From Ruegeria discodermiae (GTDB lineage: Bacteria; Pseudomonadota; Alphaproteobacteria; Rhodobacterales; Rhodobacteraceae), in assembly GCF_030758345.1 (NCBI RefSeq), contig NZ_JAVAMO010000001.1, positions 992,001-1,056,000 on the forward strand: a stretch of DNA of 64,000 bases. Reading direction: 5' to 3'. A program made the position numbers and the translations under genes. The notes beneath the pieces were generated by a model. It had not been told where the DNA came from. It saw only the letters and a list, made by a program, of their open reading frames with translations, and did not search any database. Positions 24,303 to 33,133 of the stretch are shown one piece after another (position 1 is the first letter of the stretch; every line of letters begins with the position of its first letter).

Positions 24303-25267
24303 GCCTTGCCCCTCAGCACAGCGGTCATTTCCGCCAATATCGCCACCGCAATCTCGGACGGGCCAGCGGCCCCAATATCAAGCCCGATTGGCCCGTGAAT
24401 GCGCGAGATCTGTTCTTCGGAGAACCCCGTTTCCTGCATCCGCGCGACGCGTTTGGCGTGGGTGCGGGTCGAGCCCAGGGCGCCGATATAGAAGACATCT
24501 GCGCTCAGGGCCGCCTGCAGCGCAGGGTCGTCCAGCTTGGGGTCATGTGTCAGCAGCACCAGCGCCGTGCGCGTATCAAGGCCGATCTCGGCCACCGCCT
24601 CATCCGGCCAGTCGGTCAGGATCGTCTCGCCGGGGAACCGTTCGGAGGAGGCAAAAGCCTCGCGCGGGTCGATGATCACCGGATCATAGCCCGCGATCCG
24701 TGCCATTGGCACCAGCGCCTGCGCGATATGCACCGCGCCTACCACCACCAGCCGCAGCGGCGGATTGTGCACAGCGACAAAGGTCTTGCCATCCTCTTCG
24801 AAGCCCGAGCGATCCAGGCGCATCCGATCCGCATGGCGCCTGCGCCGAAGCGCGCGGCGGCCCGTGTCGATATTGACCTCATAGGCAACGGGAATGCGCG
24901 CGGCGCGCAAGGCAACCAGCTCGGCCAGCATCACCTCGGACAACACCGCGCCGATCGGTTCCACCAGAATGCGGATGGTGCCGCCACAGGCGAGACCCAC
25001 GGCAAAGGCATCCTCGTCGCTGACGCCAAATTCCAGCATCCGCGACGCGCCCTCTTCAATGGCCTCCAGCGCCTCGACAATCACCGCGCCCTCGACGCAA
25101 CCGCCCGAGACCGAGCCTTCGATCCGGCCATCGCCGCCGATCACCAGTTGCGCCCCCACCCGGCGCGGCGCGCTGCCCCAGGTTTCGACCACCGTTGCCA
25201 GCGCGGCGCTGCCGCCCTCGCGATACCAGTCGAGCGCGGTTTCCGGGCTGTTATCAAAACGTTGCAT
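24299..25267 (-). CDS. XdhC/CoxF-family molybdenum cofactor maturation protein
   Basis: A 322-residue XdhC-family protein. XdhC binds molybdenum cofactor, aids its sulfuration and inserts it into molybdenum hydroxylases. Marks are the N-terminal VVETWGSAPRRVGAQLVI and GSVSGGCVEGAVIVEALE, then the Rossmann part VGAVHIAQALVPMA and ALGSTRTHAKRVARM. The start at 25267 (MQRFDNSPE) has a strong GGAGGT Shine-Dalgarno sequence five bases upstream; the frame extends to 25378 but without such a site. It overlaps the molybdopterin-binding gene, with which it forms an operon. Confidence 0.9.
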   Translation of the reverse strand: MQRFDNSPETALDWYREGGSAALATVVETWGSAPRRVGAQLVIGGDGRIEGSVSGGCVEGAVIVEALEAIEEGASRMLEFGVSDEDAFAVGLACGGTIRILVEPIGAVLSEVMLAELVALRAARIPVAYEVNIDTGRRALRRRRHADRMRLDRSGFEEDGKTFVAVHNPPLRLVVVGAVHIAQALVPMARIAGYDPVIIDPREAFASSERFPGETILTDWPDEAVAEIGLDTRTALVLLTHDPKLDDPALQAALSADVFYIGALGSTRTHAKRVARMQETGFSEEQISRIHGPIGLDIGAAGPSEIAVAILAEMTAVLRGKA

Positions 25268-25495
25268 GCGGTACCTCCCGGCGGTGAGTATGGCCCAGAC
25301 CCGAAGCGGTGTCTGCTGTGTTTCAGCACTCGGAGCGAGGATTTTTTGCCGCCGCGCAAACTGTCCGAAAATGCTCAACCTTGACTTGCAGACGCAGCAG
25401 GTGCGGCCTAACCTGCCGCCAACGCGCGACGGGTCGGCGAGGTGTCATCGGCGGCCCGGAAACTCCCTTATTATTCACCAAGACAAGGATAGATC

Positions 25496-25996
25496 ATGAC
25501 ATATGCAAAACTGGGTTTCGCGGGGCTGCTTGCCCTGATGGCCGGCGCGGCGCAGGCCGATGAGTTCGAGGCTTATGGCACCACCGAAGGCTGGAATGTC
25601 TATTTGGATGCGACCAAGCAATCCTGTTTCGTCGAAGCCGTGGACGAATCTGAAAACGTCGTGCAGATGGGCCTGACCACCGATCGCGGCGTCGGCTATG
25701 TCGGGGTCTTCACCAAGGCCAAGACCGATATCAAGAAGGACGAAACCCAGGCCGTGGCGATCCTGATCGGAGAAGACATTTTTATCGGCGACGCCACCGG
25801 CATGCGGGGTAACATCACCAAGGGCTATTCGGGCGGCTATGTCCTGTCCGATGATCCCGCTTTTTTCGAGGACATCGCCAAGCAATATACGATGACCGTC
25901 TTCCCCGAGAAGGAATACGCCTTCGAGGTCAATCTGGCGGGCACCTACAAAGCGTTGGAGATGGCGCGCGAGTGTAACCAGAAACAAATCCAGTGA
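25496..25996 (+). CDS. Periplasmic hypothetical protein, possibly IalB-like
   Basis: A 166-residue protein with signal peptide MTYAKLGFAGLLALMAGAAQA then DEFEAYG. The mature part has two cysteines (QSCFVEA and ARECNQK) that may form a disulfide and a compact beta-rich pattern. Its layout (short exported protein with WNVYLDATKQSCFV) recalls invasion-associated locus B proteins, but the match is weak. It is divergent from xdhC and convergent with coxE. No functional assignment is possible beyond periplasmic location. Confidence 0.7.
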   Translation: MTYAKLGFAGLLALMAGAAQADEFEAYGTTEGWNVYLDATKQSCFVEAVDESENVVQMGLTTDRGVGYVGVFTKAKTDIKKDETQAVAILIGEDIFIGDATGMRGNITKGYSGGYVLSDDPAFFEDIAKQYTMTVFPEKEYAFEVNLAGTYKALEMARECNQKQIQ

Positions 25997-26006
25997 TATG
26001 CTGACC

Positions 26007-26031
26007 AGGGCGGCCGCAAGCGAGCCGCCCT
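26007..26031. terminator. Hairpin between convergent genes
   Basis: AGGGCGGC (26007-26014) pairs with GCCGCCCT (26024-26031) around a 9-base loop. It overlaps the stop codon of coxE and follows the 25496-25996 gene. T tracts are absent, so efficiency is uncertain. Confidence 0.5.
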
Positions 26032-27307
26032 ACCCCCGCGCGGCGGCCAGCAGCCGCGCTTTTTCCCCAACATCATCGGGACGCGAGATCACCTCGGCCA
26101 GATCTTCGAGCGAGGCGATGGAATGGCCCGCGCGAAAGCTGTCCACATGAGGCAGCATCGCGGCGATGCCACGCGCCTTGGGCGCGAAGCCCTGCCAGCG
26201 CAGCAGCGGGTTCAGCCAGATCAGGCGACGCGCCGAGAGGTGCAAACGCTCCATTTCCTTGGCTAATTGGTCGGGGTCGTCCCGGTCCAGCCCGTCGGTA
26301 ATCAGCAGCACCACCGCGCCCTGCCCCATCACCCGCCGCGACCAGTCGCGGTTGAACTGATGCAGGCAGTGGCCGATCCGCGTGCCACCTTCCCAATCCT
26401 GCGCTTCGCCCCCCGCAGCAGCAAGCGCGGCATCCACGTCGCGTTGATGCAGGTGGCGGGTGATATTGGTCAGCCGCGTGCCAAAGGTGAAGGCGTGCAC
26501 CTTGGCCCAACCCGCGCCCTTGGCATTGGCGACCGCATGCAGGAAATGCAAGATGATGCGGCTGTATTGGCTCATCGAGCCCGAGATGTCGCACAGCACC
26601 ACCAGATTGGTCCAGCGCGGGCGCGGCTGCAGCGTCGCGATATCGCGCAGCTCACCACCCTGCCGCATTGCCTGCCTAAGCGTGCGGGTCCGGTCGAGGC
26701 GGTGGCCCAGATGACTGGCCTGCCCGCGCCGTGAGGGGATCGGCTTCACCGGCAATTCCAGCCGCGCCAGCATCCGCTTGGCACGGGCCACTTCCTCGGT
26801 GCTCATCTGCTCGAAATCCAGGCTACGCAGACGTTCTTCGGAGGACATGGTCATCGAGGCATCGACTTCGATCTCGGTGCCCTCTTCCTGGTCTTCGATC
26901 TCGGGCAGGTCGCGCTGCGCCCCATCCAGCAGAGCTTCAGCGGCGCGTTTTTCGGCGGCCTGCGCCGTGCGATCCTCCTGCACGCCACGGATCGCGGGCA
27001 GCATCATCGCCATCATATGTTCAAGGTAACGCGGGTCGCGCCAATAAAGGCGAAAGACCTGAGCGAAGACCGCCCGGTGTTCGGGACGGTTCACGAAACA
27101 GGCATGCAACGTCCAGTAAAAGTCGCGCCGGGCGGTGAACCCCGCCGCTTCGACCGCCTGGATCGCATCCACCACCCGGCCCGTCCCGATCGGCAACCCG
27201 GCCTTGCGCAACGCGCGGGCGAAATGGATGATATTCGCTGCCAGACGCGGATTTTCCGGAAGGTCGAGTTTGGCGTATTCAGGCACGCGGATGCTCCAGA
27301 TGCGCAC
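26030..27307 (-). CDS. CoxE-like von Willebrand factor A domain protein
   Basis: A 425-residue protein with a C-terminal VWA domain. The metal-ion site is LCDISGSMS near residue 240, and later marks are WEGGTRIGHCL and LLITDGLDRDD. Proteins of this type work with a MoxR ATPase as a chaperone pair, and the CoxD/CoxE pair is needed to build the Mo/Cu centre of CO dehydrogenase. Here the partner ATPase is two genes upstream, with a small kinase between. The start at 27307 overlaps the kinase gene by 29 bp; a GTG at 27286 is an alternative. The molybdenum genes lie only 0.7 kb away, supporting a maturation role. Confidence 0.88.
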   Translation of the reverse strand: MRIWSIRVPEYAKLDLPENPRLAANIIHFARALRKAGLPIGTGRVVDAIQAVEAAGFTARRDFYWTLHACFVNRPEHRAVFAQVFRLYWRDPRYLEHMMAMMLPAIRGVQEDRTAQAAEKRAAEALLDGAQRDLPEIEDQEEGTEIEVDASMTMSSEERLRSLDFEQMSTEEVARAKRMLARLELPVKPIPSRRGQASHLGHRLDRTRTLRQAMRQGGELRDIATLQPRPRWTNLVVLCDISGSMSQYSRIILHFLHAVANAKGAGWAKVHAFTFGTRLTNITRHLHQRDVDAALAAAGGEAQDWEGGTRIGHCLHQFNRDWSRRVMGQGAVVLLITDGLDRDDPDQLAKEMERLHLSARRLIWLNPLLRWQGFAPKARGIAAMLPHVDSFRAGHSIASLEDLAEVISRPDDVGEKARLLAAARG

Positions 27308-27824
27308 AGATGTGATCCGCTGCGGTTTGGGCGGTCATATCCGTCACGTCGAGTACAATTGCCCCCTCCGGAAGAAACAGCTTTTCTTGATCGCGCAGGG
27401 TTCTCAGCACATTGGTATCTGTAAGCTTGGCGCTTCCCGTGCGCGATGGATCGGAAAGGCGACGCTGGTTCTCCTCAAAAGTCAGGTCCAGCACAAAGGT
27501 CCGCAACGGCGCTTTGCGATCTCGGGCAAGATCCAGCGTCGGCTGGAACAAGGTCTTTGCCTCTGGTTCGTCCGCCAACGCATCCGTCAGAATGATTGGC
27601 ACGTCGTCCGGCAGGCGACGCGCATGGGCGAGGATGAGACCTCTGACCTCTTCCCGCATTGCAATACTCTCGCTTGTGTTACGCGCGTAGATTGCCCGCG
27701 CTGCGTCAAGCATGAGATGATTGTGGATCAAACGACCGCCCAAAGCCTCGGCAACGATGCGTCCAATCGTCATTTTGCCCGCACCGGGCCAGCCGCCGAT
27801 ATGAACCACGGGAGCGACCGGCAT
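27279..27824 (-). CDS. Small P-loop kinase (AAA_33/shikimate-kinase-like)
   Basis: A 181-residue nucleotide-binding protein with Walker A GGWPGAGKMT at residues 10-19 and a C-terminal helical lid (FEENQRRLSDPSRTG). The pattern HIGGWPGAGKMTIGRIVAEAL and the length fit small-molecule kinases and chloramphenicol-phosphotransferase-like proteins. The substrate is unknown. It sits between the MoxR ATPase gene (4 bp gap) and coxE (29 bp overlap), so it is co-expressed with them, although such a kinase is not a regular part of cox maturation gene sets known to me. Confidence 0.75.
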   Translation of the reverse strand: MPVAPVVHIGGWPGAGKMTIGRIVAEALGGRLIHNHLMLDAARAIYARNTSESIAMREEVRGLILAHARRLPDDVPIILTDALADEPEAKTLFQPTLDLARDRKAPLRTFVLDLTFEENQRRLSDPSRTGSAKLTDTNVLRTLRDQEKLFLPEGAIVLDVTDMTAQTAADHICAHLEHPRA

Positions 27825-27828
27825 CTGG

Positions 27829-28737
27829 TCACGCAGGCTCCAGCGACGCCCTGGCCTGATCCAGCAGGCGTTTGGCCTCGGAGCCTTCGAGCCGCTGGAT
27901 GTCGTCCTGGTATTTCAGCACCGCGCCCAGCGTGTCGGCGATCACCTCGGGGCTGAGGTCGATCACATCCAACGCCAGCAGGCATTTTGCCCAGTCGATG
28001 GTCTCGGCCACGCCGGGTTTCTTGAACAGGTCCTCGGTGCGCAATTGCTGGACAAAGGCCACAACCTCGCGGCTGAGCGCTTCAGCGACCTCGGGGGCGC
28101 GGGCGTGCAGGATTTCGACCTCGCGGGTGAAATCCGGGTAGTCGACCCAGTGATAGAGGCAGCGGCGTTTCAGCGCATCATGCACCTCGCGCGTGCGGTT
28201 TGAGGTCAGGATAACGATGGGCGGTTCGGCGGCCTTGATCGTGCCAAGTTCGGGGATCGTCACCTGAAAATCGCTCAACGCCTCCAGCAGGAAAGCCTCG
28301 AACGGTTCATCGGTACGGTCCAACTCGTCGATCAGCAGCACCGGCGCGCCGTTTTCGTCAGGGCGCATGGCCTGCAGCAGCGGGCGTTCGATCAGATAGT
28401 CGTCGCTGAAAAGCTCGGATTGCAGTGCCGTACGATCCGCACCACCCGCTGCCTCGGCGGTACGGATGGCCACCATCTGGGCGGGAAAGTTCCACTCATA
28501 GACCGCGCTGGAGGCATCGAGGCCCTCGTAACATTGCAGCCGGATCAGGCGACGGCCCAGCGCGGCGGAGAGCGCCTTGGCAATCTCGGTCTTGCCCACG
28601 CCCGCCTCGCCCTCAAGAAACAGCGGGCGGCCCAGTTTGAGAGCGAGGAACACAACCGTGGCCAGCGCGCGGCCGCAGACATAACCCTGCCCGGTCAGCG
28701 CGGATTGAACCGCGTCGATGCTGTCTGGTCGCTGCAT
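27829..28737 (-). CDS. MoxR-family AAA+ ATPase (CoxD-like)
   Basis: A 302-residue MoxR ATPase: Walker A LEGEAGVGKTEIAKAL near residue 40, Walker B VLLIDELDRTDEPFEAFL near 115, sensor ILTSNRTREVHDALKRR near 160, and the C-terminal lid. It is the energy-using partner of VWA proteins such as CoxE. The start at 28737 (MQRPDSID) has a near-perfect GGAGG Shine-Dalgarno sequence; the earlier ATG at 28770 does not. First gene of the operon MoxR-kinase-CoxE. Confidence 0.9.
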   Translation of the reverse strand: MQRPDSIDAVQSALTGQGYVCGRALATVVFLALKLGRPLFLEGEAGVGKTEIAKALSAALGRRLIRLQCYEGLDASSAVYEWNFPAQMVAIRTAEAAGGADRTALQSELFSDDYLIERPLLQAMRPDENGAPVLLIDELDRTDEPFEAFLLEALSDFQVTIPELGTIKAAEPPIVILTSNRTREVHDALKRRCLYHWVDYPDFTREVEILHARAPEVAEALSREVVAFVQQLRTEDLFKKPGVAETIDWAKCLLALDVIDLSPEVIADTLGAVLKYQDDIQRLEGSEAKRLLDQARASLEPA

Positions 28738-28919
28738 GTCACCTCCCTCTTTGCCGGTGCAGCAGGTCATGGCACGGCGCTGGCGTCAAGCAAAGAGCCG
28801 TGCGACCTTAGTCGCATCACACCAACCCCGGTCCGGGTGATTGACGGGTTGAGGGCAAGATGCCATGACTCGCGCGGGCAAGATGCAAAGCATCCCGGTT
28901 ACGGGATCGGGGAGATTGC

Positions 28920-29999
28920 ATGCGATATCTGGCTGTGCTGACGGTTCGCAACGAAGGTGCCTTTCTACTGGACTGGCTGGCCCATCACAGGGCCGCCGGG
29001 TTCACCGATTTCCTTGTTTTTTCAAACGATTGTCAGGATGGCACCGACGCAATCCTCGACCGGCTGGAGGAGATGGGCCACCTGACCCATCTGCGCAATG
29101 ACGGCCCCTATGACAAAGGCGGCATCCAGTTCACCGCGCTCAAGGCGGCGTCAAAGCATCGTTTGGTCAGAAAAGCGGACTGGATTTTGCCGCTGGATGT
29201 GGACGAGTTCGTCAACATCCATGCCGGTGACGGCACCGTTCAGGACCTGACCGCCGCCCTGCCCGAGGCCACGGCCATCACGCTAACCTGGCGGCTTTTC
29301 GGCAATGGCGAGGTCACACGTTACACCGATGCCCCGGTGCCCCGCCGGTTCACCCGCTGCGCCCCGGTGATCATGCACTGGCCCTGGCGCGCGGCAATGT
29401 TCAAGACGCTCTACCGCAACAATGGCGCCTACCGGAAACTAGGCGTGCACAGGCCCCGCTCACCACATCCCGAGAAAGAGGCCAAAGCCCGCTGGTTCGA
29501 CGGGTCAGGCCGCGAGATCGATCTGCGGCAGCAGAAAAAGCGAGTCTTTTCCGATTACGGGCGCGACAATTACGGACTGGTGCAATTGAACCATTATCCG
29601 CTGGGCGCGATGGAGAGCTATGTGCTCAAGGCCGATCGCGGTCGCGCGGTGCATTCCGATGACATGCTGGGCATGGACTACTGGGTGGAGCGGAACCTCA
29701 ACACCGATACCGATGACAGCATCTCGCGCCTCAGCGACCGCACCGATCCGCTGCGCGCCGAAATGATGGAGGATGCCGAGCTTGCCCAACTGCATGACAA
29801 CGCCGTGACCTGGCGCCATGAGCGGTTCCGTGAATTGATGGAGCTGGACCCCTATCGCGCGCTGTTTTCGCGCCTGCTGATGACGCCCCCCTCGCGCCCG
29901 GTATCTGCCACCTCGGCCGAGACGCTGGCCTCTTTCGCCAGTATCGGGATCATGAAATCAAAGCGTGCCACAGCCGGGACGAGCCAGAAAGAGACCTGA
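28920..29999 (+). CDS. Glycosyltransferase family 2-like protein
   Basis: A 359-residue protein with the N-terminal nucleotide-sugar fold typical of short family-2 glycosyltransferases: LAVLTVRNEGAFLLDWLAHH at residues 4-23, and the metal-binding LPLDVDEFVNI near residue 98. The C-terminal region is helical and lacks membrane segments. It probably adds a sugar to a surface glycan or acts in exopolysaccharide production, but the substrate is unknown. It is followed after 88 bp by an uncharacterised gene on the same strand. Confidence 0.85.
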   Translation: MRYLAVLTVRNEGAFLLDWLAHHRAAGFTDFLVFSNDCQDGTDAILDRLEEMGHLTHLRNDGPYDKGGIQFTALKAASKHRLVRKADWILPLDVDEFVNIHAGDGTVQDLTAALPEATAITLTWRLFGNGEVTRYTDAPVPRRFTRCAPVIMHWPWRAAMFKTLYRNNGAYRKLGVHRPRSPHPEKEAKARWFDGSGREIDLRQQKKRVFSDYGRDNYGLVQLNHYPLGAMESYVLKADRGRAVHSDDMLGMDYWVERNLNTDTDDSISRLSDRTDPLRAEMMEDAELAQLHDNAVTWRHERFRELMELDPYRALFSRLLMTPPSRPVSATSAETLASFASIGIMKSKRATAGTSQKET

Positions 30000-30087
30000 G
30001 TTCAACCTATTTTTGGCCGCATTCCCCTTTTATGCATAAGGTTACCCAACCGGTCCGCCAAGCGATCGGATCTCTGAGGATCGGCAT

Positions 30088-31050
30088 ATGAAGGACATCG
30101 AAAGCGCCCTTGACCAGCCGCTGGTCAACCTGCGCCCCCGCGTATGGAAGGCGCGATTGCTGGATCAGGTCCGGACCGAAGGCGAGGCGTATGAGCTGGG
30201 CCAGCGACATTTTGCAACCTTAGTAAACCGTGGCCCGACCCTGCTGGTGAGCTTCGAGACGATACAGGGTATTCGGACGCTCTCGGACAGCCAGCAACCC
30301 TTGGGCTTCGAGATGGTGCGCAAGAAATCCTGGTCGCATCTCTGCCTCATCTCCAACGGGGACACCTGGTTTCGCGACGACGAGGTTTATGCCTTTTTCG
30401 ACCGGTTGATCGATGACGGGATATTCGAGGGCTATGACAAGGTTGTCTTCTATGGTGCGGGGTCGTGCGGCTATGCGGCGGCGGCGTTTTCGGTCGCCGC
30501 CCCCGGTGCCTCGGTCATCGCGCTTCAACCGCAAGCGACGCTGGACCCGCGGATGACGGAATGGGACGACCGCTTCACCGAGATGCGCCGCACCGCCTTT
30601 GATGACCGGTTCGGTTATGCGCCCGACATGCTGGACGCCGCCGATCGGGCTTTTGTTCTCTACGATCCCGGCCAGCGACTGGATACGATGCATGCCACGC
30701 TCTTTGCGCGGCCCAATGTGACGCGGTTGCGCATGCGTCATATGGGCAGTGAATTGCAGGCCCGTCTGATCGAGATGAGGCTGCTGCCCCGCCTGCTCAC
30801 GCTGGCCGCAGAAGACATGCTGACAGAGGGGGAATTCTACCGCATGTTACGGGCGCGCCGCGCGTCTTCGCATTATCTTCTGATGCTCCGAAACCATCTG
30901 GAACATCACGAACGCCCCTATCTTGAGACGCTGTTATGCCGCAATGCAATCGCCCGATTGCCCATACGCCGGTTGCAACGCCGCCTGGAACAGCTGCAAC
31001 AGCTTGCGGCGGAGGGGGCCTTCAGGCCGCCGCCGGACGTGCCCACCTGA
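30088..31050 (+). CDS. Uncharacterised protein with alpha/beta-hydrolase-like nucleophile motif
   Basis: A 320-residue protein of a family I cannot name with certainty. Residues 118-132 read VVFYGAGSCGYAAAA, a GxSxG-like turn after a beta strand, as in serine hydrolases. An ALDQPLVNLRPRVWKARLLD start and a helical C-terminus complete it. Similar roseobacter proteins are sometimes labelled PAPS reductase, but the cysteine motifs and P-loop of that family are absent here. Its neighbour is a glycosyltransferase, so a role in surface polysaccharide is possible. Confidence 0.6.
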   Translation: MKDIESALDQPLVNLRPRVWKARLLDQVRTEGEAYELGQRHFATLVNRGPTLLVSFETIQGIRTLSDSQQPLGFEMVRKKSWSHLCLISNGDTWFRDDEVYAFFDRLIDDGIFEGYDKVVFYGAGSCGYAAAAFSVAAPGASVIALQPQATLDPRMTEWDDRFTEMRRTAFDDRFGYAPDMLDAADRAFVLYDPGQRLDTMHATLFARPNVTRLRMRHMGSELQARLIEMRLLPRLLTLAAEDMLTEGEFYRMLRARRASSHYLLMLRNHLEHHERPYLETLLCRNAIARLPIRRLQRRLEQLQQLAAEGAFRPPPDVPT

Positions 31051-31102
31051 ACAAGCGCCGCAGGGGCTTTCCCGTCCCGGGCTCCTGTGCTAGCCGAGGC
31101 GC

Positions 31103-32143
31103 ATGAGCCAAAGCCTTACGATCCGCCGCCCCGACGACTGGCATCTGCACCTGCGCGACGGCGCGATGTTGCAGGCCGTCCTGCCCGAAACCGCCCGCCA
31201 TTTCGCCCGCGCCATCATCATGCCGAACCTGGTGCCTCCGGTGGTGACCGGGACCGATGCCGCCGCCTATCGCGATCGCATCCTCGCCGCCCTGCCCGAT
31301 GGCATGGTGTTCGAGCCGCTGATGACGCTCTACCTGACCGAAGATACCGACCGCGAGGATGTGGCCGCCGCCCATGCCAGCGGCTTGATCAAGGCGGTCA
31401 AGCTCTACCCGGCGGGGGCCACCACCAATTCCGCGAGTGGCGTGCGGGATTTCGACAAGGTGCGCGGCGTGCTGGAGCGGATGGCAGAGATCGGCCTGCC
31501 GCTCTGCGTGCATGGCGAGGTCACCGACGCTGAGATCGACATTTTCGACCGCGAGGCCGTGTTCATCGACCGGGTGCTTGACCCGATCCGCCGCGACACG
31601 CCGGGTCTGCGGGTGGTGATGGAACATATCACCACCTCCAACGCTGTAGACTACGTTAAGGCCAATGCGCAGGACCTGGGTGCGACCATCACCACCCATC
31701 ACCTGATCATCAACCGCAACCATATCCTGGTGGGGGGCATCAAGCCGCATTACTACTGCCTGCCCGTCGCCAAGCGCGAGGAACATCGCCTGGCTTTGCG
31801 CGCCGCTGCCACCAGCGGAGACCCTCGGTTCTTTCTGGGCACCGACAGCGCGCCCCATACCGACCCCCTCAAGGAAAGCGCCTGCGGCTGCGCGGGCTGC
31901 TTCACCGCCACCAACACCATGTCGCTGCTGGCCCATGTCTTCGAACAAGAAGGCGCGCTGGACAAGCTGGAGGGGTTTGCCTCGCGAAACGGCCCCGGCT
32001 TTTACGGCCTGCCGGTCAACCAGGACAGCCTGACCCTGACCAAAGGCGAAGTTGTGCGTTATCCCGACAAGATCGACACCGGCGACGGCCCGGTCACCGT
32101 GTTCGACCCCGGCTTCGAGGTGCATTGGCACGTCACCACCTGA
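31103..32143 (+). CDS. pyrC: Dihydroorotase
   Basis: A 346-residue zinc amidohydrolase for the third step of pyrimidine synthesis, forming dihydroorotate from carbamoyl aspartate. It shows the first metal motif DWHLHLRDG, the carboxylated lysine region [13 protein letters not shown], histidines in HGEVTD and [11 protein letters not shown], and the C-terminal [20 protein letters not shown]. Length and motifs fit the E. coli-like class. It is directly upstream of pyrE, with an unusual 67-bp spacer. Confidence 0.96.
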   Translation: MSQSLTIRRPDDWHLHLRDGAMLQAVLPETARHFARAIIMPNLVPPVVTGTDAAAYRDRILAALPDGMVFEPLMTLYLTEDTDREDVAAAHASGLIKAVKLYPAGATTNSASGVRDFDKVRGVLERMAEIGLPLCVHGEVTDAEIDIFDREAVFIDRVLDPIRRDTPGLRVVMEHITTSNAVDYVKANAQDLGATITTHHLIINRNHILVGGIKPHYYCLPVAKREEHRLALRAAATSGDPRFFLGTDSAPHTDPLKESACGCAGCFTATNTMSLLAHVFEQEGALDKLEGFASRNGPGFYGLPVNQDSLTLTKGEVVRYPDKIDTGDGPVTVFDPGFEVHWHVTT

Positions 32144-32147
32144 GCCG

Positions 32148-32169
32148 CAAATTTCTTGCAAGAAATTTG
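32148..32169. repeat. Perfect 22-bp palindrome in the pyrC-pyrE spacer, copy 1
   Basis: CAAATTTCTTG followed directly by CAAGAAATTTG forms a perfect palindrome of two 11-bp arms, starting five bases after the pyrC stop. It is AT-rich in GC-rich surroundings. In RNA it could fold into a hairpin only with a small opened loop. Confidence 0.9.
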
Positions 32170-32171
32170 GC

Positions 32172-32193
32172 CAAGAAAATTCGAATTTTCTTG
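32172..32193. repeat. Perfect 22-bp palindrome in the pyrC-pyrE spacer, copy 2
   Basis: CAAGAAAATTC followed directly by GAATTTTCTTG is a second perfect palindrome, two bases after the first. Its arms share CAAGAAA and TTTCTTG with the first palindrome, so arms of the two can also pair with each other. Confidence 0.9.
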
Positions 32194-32210
32194 TTCCCCG
32201 AAAGGACCCG

Positions 32211-32894
32211 ATGATGATCCCTACCTCCTACCCGCCCGCCGAAGAGATCGCCCGCCTCACCGCGCGCATGTTGCTGGAAATCAAGGCCGTGCATTTCAAC
32301 GCGCGCGAGCCCTTCACGCTGGCCAGCGGATTGCCCAGCCCGACCTATATCGACTGCCGCAAGCTGATCTCTTACCCGCGCATCCGGTCCACCCTGATGG
32401 ATTTCCTGTCCGTCACGGTAATGCGCAATGCAGGGCTTGAGGCCTTCGACAATATCGCAGGCGGCGAGACCGCCGGTATCCCCTTCGCCGCGCTGGTGGC
32501 CGAGCGCATGGCGCTGCCGATGACCTATGTCAGGAAAAAACCCAAAGGCTACGGCCGCAACGCGCGAATCGAAGGCGCGATGAGCGAGGGTGAGCGCGTT
32601 CTGCTGGTCGAGGACCTGACCACAGATGGCGGATCGAAGCTGAGCTTTGTGGATGCCATCCGCGAGACCGGTGCCACCTGCGGGCATACGGCGGTAATTT
32701 TCTATTACGGCATCTTCCCGGAAACCGAAAAGACGCTGGGCGATCACGGGGTTGCGCTGCATCATTTGTGCACCTGGTGGGATGTGCTGGCCGAAGCCAA
32801 GGCCCAAGGCACGTTTGACGCCGAGACGCTGGAGGGGGTTGAAGCCTTCCTCAACGACCCGCGCGGCTGGCAAGAGGCCCACAAAAAAGACTGA
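32211..32894 (+). CDS. pyrE: Orotate phosphoribosyltransferase
   Basis: A 227-residue enzyme that joins orotate to PRPP to form OMP. The PRPP loop is [18 protein letters not shown] near residue 130, and the substrate region [17 protein letters not shown] is near 86; [14 protein letters not shown] supplies catalytic lysines. ATG codons at 32211 and 32214 follow AAAGGA; 32211 was taken. It lies downstream of pyrC and both palindromes, in an apparent pyrCE operon. Confidence 0.95.
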   Translation: MMIPTSYPPAEEIARLTARMLLEIKAVHFNAREPFTLASGLPSPTYIDCRKLISYPRIRSTLMDFLSVTVMRNAGLEAFDNIAGGETAGIPFAALVAERMALPMTYVRKKPKGYGRNARIEGAMSEGERVLLVEDLTTDGGSKLSFVDAIRETGATCGHTAVIFYYGIFPETEKTLGDHGVALHHLCTWWDVLAEAKAQGTFDAETLEGVEAFLNDPRGWQEAHKKD

Positions 32895-33023
32895 GACTTC
32901 CCTGTGAGCGCTTTGGGGACAACCCGATCTCGAATCGTTTGCGACCCACGACATATTGCGGCCTTCCTTTAAAGCGCCGCATGATGTATGGTTGGCCACC
33001 TGAGAGCAGGCCATAGAGCAAAG

Positions 33024-33066
33024 TTATCCAGACTGCGCGGCGCAGGTTGTCCAACCGTTATCCACA
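33024..33066 (+). promoter_or_regulatory. DnaA-box-like sequences upstream of dnaB
   Basis: TTATCCACA (33058-33066) is a perfect DnaA-box consensus and TTATCCAGA (33024-33032) differs at one base. Both lie within 110 bp of the dnaB start, in the same orientation, in a 240-bp intergenic region. They may let DnaA control dnaB. There is no AT-rich unwinding region or cluster large enough for an origin. Confidence 0.55.
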
Positions 33067-33133
33067 AGAATTTCCAGATGGCGGCGCGCCCTTGCAGCGG
33101 GTTAGAAGTGCCGCTCATGCAGGGACAAAAACA

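Noticed and set aside
24395-25384. Plus-strand frame of 329 codons opposite xdhC
   Set aside because: Antisense shadow of the XdhC gene; composition is atypical and no Shine-Dalgarno sequence is present.
30088-31050. PAPS reductase
   Set aside because: The cysteine pairs and ECGIHF-like motif are missing, unlike the true cysH at 15051-15812.
33024-33066. Origin of replication
   Set aside because: Only two DnaA boxes, no AT-rich unwinding region, and neither dnaA nor the usual origin genes are adjacent.
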